From NCBI GenBank assembly GCA_002426755.1, contig DINI01000028.1:6073-62377 (forward strand): a stretch of 56,305 nt of DNA. The letters are read 5' to 3'. The notes under the pieces were generated by a model. It worked only from the letters and a program-made list of their open reading frames with translations. It ran no database searches and was not told where the DNA came from. Each line of letters opens with the position of its first letter. Position 1 is the first letter of the stretch. Of the stretch, positions 42,537 to 52,305 are shown one piece after another. Made by a program: the position numbers and the translations under genes. The stretch comes from Flavobacteriaceae bacterium UBA5544. GTDB lineage: Bacteria > Bacteroidota > Bacteroidia > Flavobacteriales > Flavobacteriaceae.

Positions 42537-43970
42537 TTAAAACTGAAAATATATAAATTGTTGCTGTTCGCCTGTAAAGCTAAACATTAATACAATAAGC
42601 AACACATAAAAGCCCCAGCGCATCGGTCTGTTCATAAAATCAATTTTCTCTATGGCGTACTCACCACTTCGTCCCAGCCATTCTGTTATAATGAAAAACA
42701 AAAGCAATAAAAGGATGGTGCTTGGAAATAATTCAATGTTAGCAAAAAGTGAGGCTGAAAAAATATGCTGCAAATAGGAAAATGCATGACCAACCGAATC
42801 TGCCCTAAAAAATACCCATGCTATGAGAGTCAAAAAAAAGGTAAATGCCATTTGCCCTAGCTCTTTGAGGGTTGGAAGATACTTTCCTTCGGCGACCAAA
42901 TCCGTATTGACCCTGTTTTTATTGGCCAATAACAAAGGCAAAAAGTATATGGCATTTAAGGCACCCCAAATGATAAACGTCCAATTGGCGCCATGCCAGA
43001 AGCCACTGACAATAAAAATGATAAAAGTGTTTCTAATTTTCATTTTTAGTCCGCCTCGGCTTCCGCCCAAAGGAATGTAAAGGTAATCCCTGAACCAGGT
43101 AGAAAGTGAAATATGCCAACGTCTCCAGAATTCAGCCATATCTCTCGAAAAATAGGGGAAGGCGAAATTTCGTTTTAAGTCAAAGCCAAATAATCTTGAA
43201 ATGCCTATGGCAATATCGGAATATCCAGAAAAATCGCAATAAATCTGAAATGCAAAAAATAAAGCACCAAGTAGGAGTGTACTTCCATTGTATTCGGTAT
43301 GATCATTAAATATGATATTGGCATATTTTGCGCAATTATCAGCAATCACAATCTTCTTGAATAATCCCCAGAGAACCTGACGCAATCCATCGACAGCATT
43401 CTTGTAGTTGAAGAAACGTTCTATGGAGAATTGAGGTAACAAGTTTGTAGCTCGTTCTATAGGTCCAGCAACCAATTGTGGAAAAAAGCTAACAAAGGCC
43501 ATGAAGCCAACAAAATCCTTGGTAGGTTCCAATTTTTTATTGTAAACATCAATTGAATAACTTAAGGTCTGAAAGGTGTAGAAGCTGATTCCTACAGGTA
43601 AAATGATATTCAATGTGCTTATATTCAGTTGATGGCCAAAAAAGGTGAATGAATCAACTAGGCTCTCAACAAAAAAGTTATAATATTTAAAAAAACCTAA
43701 AAACCCGATGTTCACACATATGCTGGTCCAAAGCAGAAGTTTTCTATTCGATGGCTTATCCGTTTTGCCGAGCGCGATACCTATAGAATAATCTAACAAA
43801 GAACTGAATAGAATGAGAGATAGAAATCTCCAATCCCACCATCCATAAAACACATAACTGGCAATGGCTACCAATAAGTTTTGTGTTTTAATTCTTTTTC
43901 CACCAATCAACCAATAGAGCCCAAAAACTACTGGAAGGAATACAAAAAATTCTATAGAGTTAAATAGCAT
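42537..43970 (-). CDS. MBOAT (AlgI-like) O-acyltransferase, pair 1
   Basis: A 477-residue multi-spanning membrane protein with the MBOAT signatures FPYFSRDMAEFWRRWHISLS (His286) and VSGFWHGANW (invariant His326). The WDWRFLSL and LPVGISFYTFQTLSY segments are AlgI-like. It should transfer acetyl or another acyl group to the glycan together with the SGNH partner right after it. It is the same length as the MBOAT of pair 2 (44963-46396), with 72 of the first 100 residues identical in an ungapped comparison by hand, so the two arose by duplication. Confidence 0.94.
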   Translation of the reverse strand: MLFNSIEFFVFLPVVFGLYWLIGGKRIKTQNLLVAIASYVFYGWWDWRFLSLILFSSLLDYSIGIALGKTDKPSNRKLLLWTSICVNIGFLGFFKYYNFFVESLVDSFTFFGHQLNISTLNIILPVGISFYTFQTLSYSIDVYNKKLEPTKDFVGFMAFVSFFPQLVAGPIERATNLLPQFSIERFFNYKNAVDGLRQVLWGLFKKIVIADNCAKYANIIFNDHTEYNGSTLLLGALFFAFQIYCDFSGYSDIAIGISRLFGFDLKRNFAFPYFSRDMAEFWRRWHISLSTWFRDYLYIPLGGSRGGLKMKIRNTFIIFIVSGFWHGANWTFIIWGALNAIYFLPLLLANKNRVNTDLVAEGKYLPTLKELGQMAFTFFLTLIAWVFFRADSVGHAFSYLQHIFSASLFANIELFPSTILLLLLFFIITEWLGRSGEYAIEKIDFMNRPMRWGFYVLLIVLMFSFTGEQQQFIYFQF

Positions 43971-43982
43971 ATTTTGGTTGGT

Positions 43983-44957
43983 TTAATTATTTTGATTTGC
44001 TTCTTTGAGTGCTTCAATGAGTTGCAGACTAGCCTTTCTTGCTCCTTTATAGTTGGGATGGTGATAATCTGCAAAATCTTGGTCTTTATACTTATAGGTA
44101 TCATTTGCAAACGTATTCAAGTCATAATATGGCACATTAGCTTTGGTTGTATAATTCTTAAAGAAGTTGCCCTCGTCATCAGTTTCAGTAAGTTTCAATC
44201 TGGTAGGTGGATATGGTGTTCTAACACATATTAGCTTTGCATCATTTGCCTTTACAAGAACATCTATTTTATCAAAATAATGTGTGAATCTGTCTTTATC
44301 GAATGTTGAATTTTGATAATTTGAAATGGCTCCAAAATTGGATATCTCCGCTTTGCTCACGGTAAGTGTGTCATAAAGATAACCTTTAATCCATATATCT
44401 TCTTTTCTCAACGATTCGTTATTTGAAAAGATGCCTATTAAGTCTTGCTTGATGTAATTTTTAAATTTCACAATAGGTATACTGTAATTAAGAAGGCCTG
44501 TGGTACCATATCCATCATATATCAATTCAAACTTTCTTTTTGAAGAATTATAAAATGACGAATTGGAAAAAGTTTGATAATAGTCATAACTTTCATCGGC
44601 GGTTTCAAAAAACAAATCCACAACCACATATTTTGGTTTCTGGTACTCAAAAATTTCTTCCAATGAATAATAGGTTTCTGCAATGTCTTGAGCCGAAGTG
44701 GCCATATTGTAAGCGTTTGTGTGTAATACCGAATCTATAATCACTGGATTGAATGAAGCGTAGGTTCTACTGGTTCCAATGATTATCAAATCAAAAGTAT
44801 TTTCATCCTGATGAATGGCTTCCCATTTGAGATAATTTCTATTGGTTTTGTTCTTTACCGACTGATGTGTGGGGTATTCATATATAACGGCTATGAGAAC
44901 GTTTAAGATACTAAACGCCAATAATCCATATATAAATTGTTTTAAGAATTTTTTCAT
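43983..44957 (-). CDS. SGNH/DltD-like protein paired with MBOAT, pair 2
   Basis: A 324-residue protein with an N-terminal anchor (FIYGLLAFSILNVLIAVIY) and an extracytoplasmic domain. The serine block is IIIGTSRTYASF (Ser63, GTS instead of GDS), and the C-terminal block is DYHHPNYKGARKA. The GTS form and the DxxHPN ending recall DltD-like MBOAT partners more than the GDS partner of pair 1. It lies 5 bp after the pair-2 MBOAT gene and 12 bp before the pair-1 MBOAT gene. Except for the short MKKFLK anchor start it is unlike the pair-1 SGNH protein, so the duplicated MBOATs have different partners. Confidence 0.78.
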   Translation of the reverse strand: MKKFLKQFIYGLLAFSILNVLIAVIYEYPTHQSVKNKTNRNYLKWEAIHQDENTFDLIIIGTSRTYASFNPVIIDSVLHTNAYNMATSAQDIAETYYSLEEIFEYQKPKYVVVDLFFETADESYDYYQTFSNSSFYNSSKRKFELIYDGYGTTGLLNYSIPIVKFKNYIKQDLIGIFSNNESLRKEDIWIKGYLYDTLTVSKAEISNFGAISNYQNSTFDKDRFTHYFDKIDVLVKANDAKLICVRTPYPPTRLKLTETDDEGNFFKNYTTKANVPYYDLNTFANDTYKYKDQDFADYHHPNYKGARKASLQLIEALKEANQNN

Positions 44958-44962
44958 TTTGT

Positions 44963-46396
44963 TTAAAACTGAAAATAAATAAAAGCCTGTTCCTCACCAT
45001 TGAAAATAAACATCAACATTATGAGTATTAGATACAAACACCAACGCAAAGGTCTGTTTATTTGGTCGATGCGTTCCAAAGCATATTGTCCATGTCTTCC
45101 AACCCATTCAATCGCTATAAATACCATGACAAAAAACAATACTGTATAAGGAATGATAGCCGGTCTTGAAAACAAAGAGCCGTTCAACATATCTTTCAGA
45201 TAGGTAAAAGCATGCGTCACAGAATTCGCTCTGAAAAACACCCATGCCAATAGAGTTATAAAAAAGGTGACTAGCATCTGAAGGACTTCTCTAAAATTTG
45301 GTAAAAGTCTGTTTTCTGCAACTAAATCCGTATTTACCCTATTTTTTTTGGCAAGCAATAAAGGTAAAAAATACAGTGCATTCAATCCTCCCCAAATGAT
45401 GAATGTCCAATTGGCGCCATGCCAAAATCCACTTACAAGGAAGATGATAAAAACGTTTCTGATTTTCTTTTTCAAGCTTCCTCGACTTCCACCTAAAGGA
45501 ATGTAAATATAATCCCTAAACCATGTGGATAATGAGATGTGCCAACGTCTCCAAAATTCAGCTATATCCCGAGAAAAGTAAGGAAATGCAAAATTCTGCA
45601 TCAAGTTAAAACCAAAGAATTTGGAAATTCCAATGGCAATATCCGAATATCCTGAAAAATCACAATAAATTTGGAAAGCAAACAAAAAGGCCCCTAGCAG
45701 GAGGGTGCTGCCGTAATAATCGTCCGAATTGTTGAAAATGATGTTAGCGTATTTGGCGCAATTATCTGCGATGACCACTTTTTTGAACAATCCCCAAATT
45801 ACTTGTCTCACTCCATCCACCGCCTTTGCATATACAAACTGTCTTTTTACATAAAACTGGGGTAATAAATTGGTGGCTCTTTCTATGGGGCCAGCAACCA
45901 ATTGAGGAAAGAAGCTTACAAAGGCTAAAAAAGCGATTAAATCTTTAGTTGGCTCCAACTTTTTGTTGTAAACATCTATGGTGTAGCTCAAGGTCTGAAA
46001 TGTATAAAAGCTTATACCTACCGGAAGAATAATATTGAGGGTACTTGCACTGATTTCGGCCCCAAAAAATGTAAATGATGCCACAAAGCTTTCAACAAAG
46101 AAATTGTAGTATTTAAAGAAGCCTAGAAAACCTATGTTGATGCAAATACTTGTCCACAACCAGGCTTTACGTTTTTTTGGTATAATTTCTTTGCTTAAAA
46201 GTACGCCAATACCATAATCAACAAACGAGCTAAATATAATAAGTGACAGAAATCTCCAATCCCACCAGCCGTAAAATACATAGCTGGCAATCACAATAAG
46301 AAAGTTCTGAAACTTCAGGTTTTTACCGAAGACAAACCAATAGAGTACAAATACTATCGGTAGAAAAATAAAGAATTCTAACGAATTAAAAAGCAT
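44963..46396 (-). CDS. MBOAT (AlgI-like) O-acyltransferase, pair 2
   Basis: A 477-residue polytopic MBOAT. The catalytic region FPYFSRDIAEFWRRWHISLS and VSGFWHGANW keep both His residues at the same positions as pair 1 (286 and 326). It is a close paralogue of the pair-1 MBOAT without insertions or deletions in the first 100 residues. It is preceded by a 188-bp gap after the polymerase gene, the largest in this block, where an internal promoter could lie. It is likely to acylate a second position or use a second acyl donor. Confidence 0.94.
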   Translation of the reverse strand: MLFNSLEFFIFLPIVFVLYWFVFGKNLKFQNFLIVIASYVFYGWWDWRFLSLIIFSSFVDYGIGVLLSKEIIPKKRKAWLWTSICINIGFLGFFKYYNFFVESFVASFTFFGAEISASTLNIILPVGISFYTFQTLSYTIDVYNKKLEPTKDLIAFLAFVSFFPQLVAGPIERATNLLPQFYVKRQFVYAKAVDGVRQVIWGLFKKVVIADNCAKYANIIFNNSDDYYGSTLLLGAFLFAFQIYCDFSGYSDIAIGISKFFGFNLMQNFAFPYFSRDIAEFWRRWHISLSTWFRDYIYIPLGGSRGSLKKKIRNVFIIFLVSGFWHGANWTFIIWGGLNALYFLPLLLAKKNRVNTDLVAENRLLPNFREVLQMLVTFFITLLAWVFFRANSVTHAFTYLKDMLNGSLFSRPAIIPYTVLFFVMVFIAIEWVGRHGQYALERIDQINRPLRWCLYLILIMLMFIFNGEEQAFIYFQF

Positions 46397-46584
46397 AGTT
46401 GGTTAAATGGGTCGTTATGCGACAGCTGTTAAATGCCAATAACAAAGATGATATATCCGAATTGAATCATCAAAATTATTCTTTGTAATACATCTTAATA
46501 CTTTTATCTGTATAATTAATTGGAAGAAACAATCATAATGTAATGAAAAAGTGTATTGACTTAAAATATTCAATAAAATTTATT

Positions 46585-47793
46585 CTAGTTTTCAGAAACA
46601 GAATACCCGTCTTCCTTTAAGGATGTGTCTATAAGATATCCAATATATATGAATAATGCCATTATATATGGTTGGTTGATAACACTATGTAGGCTCATCA
46701 TAAACATGCAAAGAGTAATTAACATGGGAAGAACAAAGAAACGCGTATCTGGTGGACTTTTCAAAGATTTCAAGAAATGTACACCGAGCATAATCAAAAA
46801 AAACACCAATGCAAAAATCCCTGCATCTGCCCAAACAGCTAAATAGGTATTATGTGCCTGATATGAATTGGCAAAGTCAACTCCATTTCCCGATACGGGA
46901 TTTTCGTAAACATATTGCATTAATCTATGTTGAAGTTCGCTTCTGCCAGAATCATCGACTTTGTCAAAATTAAGCGACACAATATTAACAATATTATTGA
47001 TTTTGTCTCTTTGTTGTCCTACCAAATTAAGATGTGAAGTCAGATTGTTTAAATTCAATAATAATATATAAACAATAGGGATTAATAATATTCCCAACAA
47101 AATCCGTATTCCTTTGAAGAACTTATAGTTAAGCATGATTAATGAGATAACAAAAACCATAAATCCTGTGTTCGAAAATGTGATGAACAGGGTATAGGCT
47201 GATATTCCTAACAATAGCAATTTGAGCATTTTGAAAATCTTTTTTACGGGATTATAAATTTTGTATACAAAAATAAATGAGATTATGGTGACCAAAGCCA
47301 TATTATTTGCATCGCCATAAACGCCTTGTGCTCTGTCCACAACATATATATGAATTCCTCTGTAATCTAAATCAAAATTTATGTGATCCCAATATATACA
47401 AACCACGCAAGACAAGATTAAAGATACAAGAGCTACCTTTTGGAATAAAATTCTATTTTCATGAAGACTTAAATAGTAATAAAATCCAACGGCATACATC
47501 AGTGGTATTGTGGTTAATAAGATGTTTGTGTTATGATTGTGAATAGCTCCAGCTAAAATTCCTATAGAGAAGTATATACCAAAAAAAACTATCCATAAAC
47601 TGGCAGTGGTGGAAAGCTCTCCTTTTTGTTTAATCATCAAAGCAGTCCCCACTAGGATTAGACCCATATTACCATAAGCCATCATTTTAGCTAAAGATAT
47701 GGAAACAAAAAATGTCACTAAAACCTGTGTATTAAATACCGTAAGTAAAAAAGGCAACAGAAAACAAATATGTATTATTAATTTACTTTTCAT
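46585..47793 (-). CDS. O-antigen polymerase/ligase family (Wzy/WaaL-like) membrane protein
   Basis: A protein of about 402 residues with 10 to 12 TM segments. The large periplasmic loop carries the Wzy_C signature: a YENPVSGNGVDFANSYQAHNT stretch in which the His-Asn pair is conserved. I start at Met 47793 (MKSKLIIH), one base after the GT4 stop codon; an upstream Met at 47808 would overlap that gene by 14 bp. As the only such gene in the locus it is probably the Wzy polymerase, though ligases share the fold and cannot be separated by eye. Confidence 0.88.
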   Translation of the reverse strand: MKSKLIIHICFLLPFLLTVFNTQVLVTFFVSISLAKMMAYGNMGLILVGTALMIKQKGELSTTASLWIVFFGIYFSIGILAGAIHNHNTNILLTTIPLMYAVGFYYYLSLHENRILFQKVALVSLILSCVVCIYWDHINFDLDYRGIHIYVVDRAQGVYGDANNMALVTIISFIFVYKIYNPVKKIFKMLKLLLLGISAYTLFITFSNTGFMVFVISLIMLNYKFFKGIRILLGILLIPIVYILLLNLNNLTSHLNLVGQQRDKINNIVNIVSLNFDKVDDSGRSELQHRLMQYVYENPVSGNGVDFANSYQAHNTYLAVWADAGIFALVFFLIMLGVHFLKSLKSPPDTRFFVLPMLITLCMFMMSLHSVINQPYIMALFIYIGYLIDTSLKEDGYSVSEN

Positions 47794-47794
47794 T

Positions 47795-48859
47795 TTATAG
47801 GGCTCCAAAAATCTCCAAATATTTGTTGTAAATTGTATCTATTTTAAATCTATCCAACGAATCAATCCCTTTTTTAGCTAATTTTTTTCTTTTTTCAGGA
47901 TTTCTAATAAGGGCATTTAATTCTATGCACATCAATTCGGAATTTTGATTTTCCACTAATATACCATTTTCATTATGAGTGATTATTTCTGAAGGACCTG
48001 ATATACAATCATAAGATATGCAAGCCATACCTTGAGACATAGCTTCTAATAATACCATTGGCAAGCCTTCAAATCTAGATGTCATTATGTAAATATCGGA
48101 ATCTCGCATAATATCTGCGATGTTGTCGGAAAAACCTTCAAATATGACTTTTTCCGTAAGCTTTTCTTTTTCTGATAAATCTTTTAAAAATTTTGTTCCT
48201 TCTTCACCGCCTCCAACGAGTTTTAGTTTCCATCCTGGATTATCGATTAAAACAGGTCCAATCATTTTAAGCAGATTGTCAAATCCTTTATGATGATATC
48301 TATTGAGTGCGCCAACAGCTAAAATAATTTTGTTCCGATTTCTGTTTTCTTCTCTATACGCATCAAACGAGCATGGATTTGGCATCACATGCACGTTGAC
48401 ATTTCGGTCTTCATAAAACTTTCTGTCAAAATCTGTGAGTACAGTCAGCGCATTTGCAAATTTGTAAGCATACTTTCTGGTTAGTTTTCCGATGGCATTG
48501 GTTTCCTCTAAATGGTTATTGTGTTCTGAAGCAATCAACTTAATGGCATAAAATTTACTAACAATGACGGCAATCAAGTTCGTGTGAACCATAAAACTAA
48601 TGAGGACGTCAGGTCTGTTTTTTTTTGGATGATAATAGTGGATCAAAGACTTAAAACTTCTGATCGTTTGATTTTTTATTTTCCCATGATACAGTCTTAC
48701 TCGTTTGATATCTTCGTCTGGTTTCCAAATATCTGGCTTATTGAAGGTAATGATGGACACATCATGTCCATTTCTTTTAAAATGATTGGCTAATAACACC
48801 AAAACGCGCTCTGCGCCTCCGGATGCGAGGGAATTGATAAGAAAATCTATTTTCATCAT
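47795..48859 (-). CDS. Family 4 glycosyltransferase
   Basis: A 354-residue GT-B enzyme with the N-terminal loop INSLASGGAERVLVLLANHF, donor-half ILAVGALNRYHHKGFDNLL, and the E-x7-E site in SRFEGLPMVLLEAMSQGMAC. It resembles GalNAc/GalA-type capsule GT4 enzymes (PglH/PglJ-like), but I do not assign a sugar. Its ATG overlaps the flippase stop codon by 4 bp (ATGA), so it is translationally coupled to the flippase. Confidence 0.94.
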   Translation of the reverse strand: MMKIDFLINSLASGGAERVLVLLANHFKRNGHDVSIITFNKPDIWKPDEDIKRVRLYHGKIKNQTIRSFKSLIHYYHPKKNRPDVLISFMVHTNLIAVIVSKFYAIKLIASEHNNHLEETNAIGKLTRKYAYKFANALTVLTDFDRKFYEDRNVNVHVMPNPCSFDAYREENRNRNKIILAVGALNRYHHKGFDNLLKMIGPVLIDNPGWKLKLVGGGEEGTKFLKDLSEKEKLTEKVIFEGFSDNIADIMRDSDIYIMTSRFEGLPMVLLEAMSQGMACISYDCISGPSEIITHNENGILVENQNSELMCIELNALIRNPEKRKKLAKKGIDSLDRFKIDTIYNKYLEIFGAL

Positions 48860-50196
48860 CCCAATTTTTTATATTGTCGATATGTATATCCGAAATAGAA
48901 ACAACTGCTAATAATTAAGACCAATGAGGTACTCATAGCCAACCCGTAAACTCCATAATGTTTAATCAATAAAATATTCAAGGTGATGTTAATTATTAAA
49001 TTGATGAGCGAAGTCCAAGCCATAAAACTGTTTTTATTGATGCTCGTTAAAAATTTGACGATAATTAATGTACAAAGATAGAAAGGAACATTCAGTAAAA
49101 GAATTTTTTGAATGGCAGAAACCTTAAGTGTGTCCTGATGGGTAAATTGATCTCTCTCCAACCACAACTCGATGATCCAATCGGAAAGAAATATTCCTAT
49201 TACGGTGGCCACCATGAGTGTTATGAATACCCATTTTAAAATCCTAAACAAATAATGATATGCCATTCTCACATCTTCATTCACCAGTCTGGAAAAATGA
49301 GGAAGCAATACATTGCCCAAGGACATAATGACAATGGCCACGCCAAAGGCTGGTAGCCTGTTGGCATAGCTCAATGCAGCAAGCGACCCTACAATAAGTT
49401 GTCCGGCAAAAAATTGATCGACAAAATTGTTCATGGCAGACAAAAAACCAGAAGAAACTTTAGGTGGCAGTTGGCGTATCATCAATTTTGAATTGGTATT
49501 CAATATAGCCTTTCCCACGGAAAAAATCTGGTATTTCATTGTGAAAAATGCCAAGAAGGCAAAACCAACAACGGTTCCTGCCAAAGTTCCATACGCCAGC
49601 ACCATCGGTCCCAATTGATCTTTTAGAAAAACAAGAAAGAGAATCATGGTAATTATCGGAAACAAATCCGAGATGGTGGATATCAAAAAACGGTTCTCAA
49701 TTTCCAACAATCCGACAAATACAGAGCCTATTCCCCAAAACAACAAACAAGGTAAAATAATGTAAAATTGATCAATGACCAATTGATAATTTGCTTCAGG
49801 CTGATCTGGATAGATGATCTCCAAAAATAAATTGATAGAAAAGTAGGATACTAAAATTGAAACAATGGAAATGCCTATGGTTATAAAAAAAACAACACTT
49901 TGAAAACTGGATTTGTCGCCACCATTTTTTAATTCAGTGATATAATTCGGAATGAACAAATTGGTAAGGGAACTGATAAAAACACTGTTAATAAATGTAG
50001 GTATCAGGGAAGCAATGATAAAAGTATCGATGACTACGTTCAAACCAAAACTACCTGCAACAATGGTTTCCTTGTAAAATGCTGCCACCTTCACAAGAAA
50101 AGTGATACTTGCCACAATGACCATGCTTCTTATGACAGGGTTATGGAGCATCATATTTGCTTTCCCAAGTATCTTTTTAAATTGTGCAGTTAACAT
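48856..50196 (-). CDS. MurJ/Wzx-type lipid-linked oligosaccharide flippase
   Basis: A 446-residue polytopic protein of the MOP superfamily. SMVIVASITFLVKVAAFYKE, the IASLIPTFINSVFISSLTNLF helix pair and the conserved LPPKVSSGFLSAMNNFVDQ region resemble MurJ (MviN) more than classic Wzx, but in the first position of a polysaccharide operon it most likely flips the undecaprenyl-linked repeat unit. It is the promoter-proximal gene of the roughly 16-kb leftward block. No separate Wzx was found. Confidence 0.9.
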   Translation of the reverse strand: MLTAQFKKILGKANMMLHNPVIRSMVIVASITFLVKVAAFYKETIVAGSFGLNVVIDTFIIASLIPTFINSVFISSLTNLFIPNYITELKNGGDKSSFQSVVFFITIGISIVSILVSYFSINLFLEIIYPDQPEANYQLVIDQFYIILPCLLFWGIGSVFVGLLEIENRFLISTISDLFPIITMILFLVFLKDQLGPMVLAYGTLAGTVVGFAFLAFFTMKYQIFSVGKAILNTNSKLMIRQLPPKVSSGFLSAMNNFVDQFFAGQLIVGSLAALSYANRLPAFGVAIVIMSLGNVLLPHFSRLVNEDVRMAYHYLFRILKWVFITLMVATVIGIFLSDWIIELWLERDQFTHQDTLKVSAIQKILLLNVPFYLCTLIIVKFLTSINKNSFMAWTSLINLIINITLNILLIKHYGVYGLAMSTSLVLIISSCFYFGYTYRQYKKLG

Positions 50197-50617
50197 CTAC
50201 AGGAATGAAAAATTATTTTTTTTAAATAGTATTTATAAAATCGGCAGAATTTATTTATATAAAAAAAGGCAATCACATTAGGTTAAAGTTTGGGGGGATG
50301 AAGTTAAATTTTGATTTTTTTTTTGTTGTTGAAGGCAAATATGAAAAAAATAAATGACATTGATATTATTATGGATATCAAGTCAATATTTTTCTGTTTA
50401 AATACCATATTATACAGAGGCTAACTGGTTTTTATTATAACCCAATATTGAATTTGTGGATTAAATTAGATTTTTTGTAATTGGTCTATATCATCTGCCA
50501 TTGAGCTAAAACCTTTATAAAGTTCATTAATTGTAAAGAAACCGGCGATACTATGGTTATCTTTGCCCCCTTTTAAGCGACTGGTTACCATTGCAAGTAT
50601 GAGTTGTAAATCACTAA
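50197..50617. other. 421-bp divergent intergenic region
   Basis: There is no gene. It must carry the promoter of the long leftward block and that of the rightward fusion gene. TATCTTTG at 50558-50565 is a TAnnTTTG match on the plus strand, 52 bp before the start at 50618; the nearest TTG is about 24 bp upstream of it. AATTGGTCTA at 50480-50489 shares nine bases (ATTGGTCTA) with the coding-strand core of the shared 27-bp element, but the flanks do not match. The region also contains a run of T's near 50316. Confidence 0.45.
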
Positions 50618-52276
50618 ATGATGAAGGATAAATTACGAATTGGGATCTTGACAGACAGTGACGTTATCACGGCATGGTCTTATCGAATGTTGGATTTAAT
50701 ACGAAAGTCCAAACACTCCGAGATTGTTTTAATAGTCAAAAAGGAAGAATCACCAATGGCAAATGAATCTTCGATGCAACAGTTTTGGAACAATAGGAAA
50801 GACCTCATTTGGATTCTGTACAATAAATTGGAAGATAAACTCTTCAAAACATCTCCAGATGCGTTTGCAGCAAAAAACCTTAAAGACCTTGTTGCATGTC
50901 CTGAAATTTCCGTAAGACCAAAAGAAACCAAATTCAGTGACTATATTTTGCCGGAAGATGTGGCAGAAATTAAATCCCATAACATCGATGTTTTCGTGCG
51001 TCTGGGTTTTAGAATTTTGAGAGGCGAAATTTTAACGTCTGCCAAATATGGCGTTTGGTCCTTCCATCATGGTGATAATACTATTAATAGGGGTGGCCCA
51101 GCTGGTGCTTGGGAAGTCATAGAAGATTGGGACGAAACAGGTGTGGTGCTTCAAATTCTGTCTGAAGACTTGGATGGAGGTACAATATTGGACACATCAT
51201 ACTCCGCCACAGACAAAGTAAGCATCAAAAGAAATAAAAATAATTATTATTGGAAAGCATTATCGATGTTGCCAAGAAAATTGAAGGAACTGCACCATTT
51301 GGGGAGCGATGTCTTTTTTGAAAAACTGGAGCACAACAACCATCCGGATTTTTATTATAACAGACTTTTTGTAAATCCTACAAACTGGCAGATGTTGAAG
51401 GCGTTCATCAGGATTTATTCCAAGAAAATTTGGAATACGTTCCATAATTATTTTTACTTTGACCAATGGATACTGTTGTATCAGTTCAATAAAAAGAATA
51501 AATGGTCCAAATCCTTTTTTAGGTTCAAGCGCATCCTTCCGCCTAAAGACCGATTTTGGGCTGATCCGTTCGTCTATGAAAAAAACAATAGCTATTTCAT
51601 TTTTATAGAAGAATTGATATACAAAGAGAATAAAGGTAAAATTGCAGTCATTGAAATTGATGAAAAAGGGAATCACACAACACCCAAAAGAATCATAGAA
51701 AAGGAGTATCATTTATCCTATCCTTTTGTATTCGAAGATGGTGACACGTTATACATGCTGCCAGAAACATCAGAAAACAGAACCATAGAATTATACAAAT
51801 GCGTAGATTTTCCTTACAAATGGGAACTTTCAAAAGTATTGATGCGTCATGTAAGTGCCGTTGACGCCACAATTATAAAGACAAATGGTAAATACTGGAT
51901 GTTCTGCAACATGAAAGAAAATGAAGGTGCGTCAACTCTGGTTAAATTATTTCTGTTTTATTCTGAAAGTTTAGTGGAAGGTGAATGGATCAACCATCCC
52001 ATGAACCCAATAGTTTCTGATGTGCGACAATCAAGGCCTGCTGGGAAAATTTTTGAAGAGAATGGAAAACTTTACAGGCCATCCCAAGACTCCTCAAAAC
52101 GCTATGGTTATGGCATGAAAATCAATGAGATTGTTCAGATGGACGAAACCACATATAAAGAAGACATTGTGCAATGCATCTATCCCAATTGGGCGAAAGA
52201 TATTTTGGCGACACACACCATTAACAACCATAAGAAACTTACGGTCATTGATGCACTTATAAGGAGAAGAAAATAA
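50618..52276 (+). CDS. Formyltransferase-like domain fused to a GINT-type beta-propeller domain
   Basis: A 552-residue two-domain protein. Residues about 5-235 look like a formyltransferase core: RIGILTDSD start, GVWSFHHGDN (148-153, His at the FMT catalytic His position, with Ser where FMT has Asn) and EDLDGGTIL with Asp186. Residues about 310-545 (DRFWADPFVYE opening, repeated short W/Y-rich strands, VDATIIKTNGKYWMFCN) match the glucosamine inositolphosphorylceramide transferase-like, five-bladed GH43-like fold seen next to polysaccharide genes. Sugar N-formylation of a 4-amino sugar would suit the locus, but the altered active site may mean another transfer. It is alone on the plus strand between the flippase block and the second asnB. 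Confidence 0.75.
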   Translation: MMKDKLRIGILTDSDVITAWSYRMLDLIRKSKHSEIVLIVKKEESPMANESSMQQFWNNRKDLIWILYNKLEDKLFKTSPDAFAAKNLKDLVACPEISVRPKETKFSDYILPEDVAEIKSHNIDVFVRLGFRILRGEILTSAKYGVWSFHHGDNTINRGGPAGAWEVIEDWDETGVVLQILSEDLDGGTILDTSYSATDKVSIKRNKNNYYWKALSMLPRKLKELHHLGSDVFFEKLEHNNHPDFYYNRLFVNPTNWQMLKAFIRIYSKKIWNTFHNYFYFDQWILLYQFNKKNKWSKSFFRFKRILPPKDRFWADPFVYEKNNSYFIFIEELIYKENKGKIAVIEIDEKGNHTTPKRIIEKEYHLSYPFVFEDGDTLYMLPETSENRTIELYKCVDFPYKWELSKVLMRHVSAVDATIIKTNGKYWMFCNMKENEGASTLVKLFLFYSESLVEGEWINHPMNPIVSDVRQSRPAGKIFEENGKLYRPSQDSSKRYGYGMKINEIVQMDETTYKEDIVQCIYPNWAKDILATHTINNHKKLTVIDALIRRRK

Positions 52277-52305
52277 ATAGGTTTTAAATATAAATATTTG
52301 ATACT

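Noticed and set aside
50474..50500. Possible fourth copy of the shared element before the formyltransferase-like fusion gene
   Set aside because: Only ATTGGTCTA matches; the flanking half of the motif is absent.
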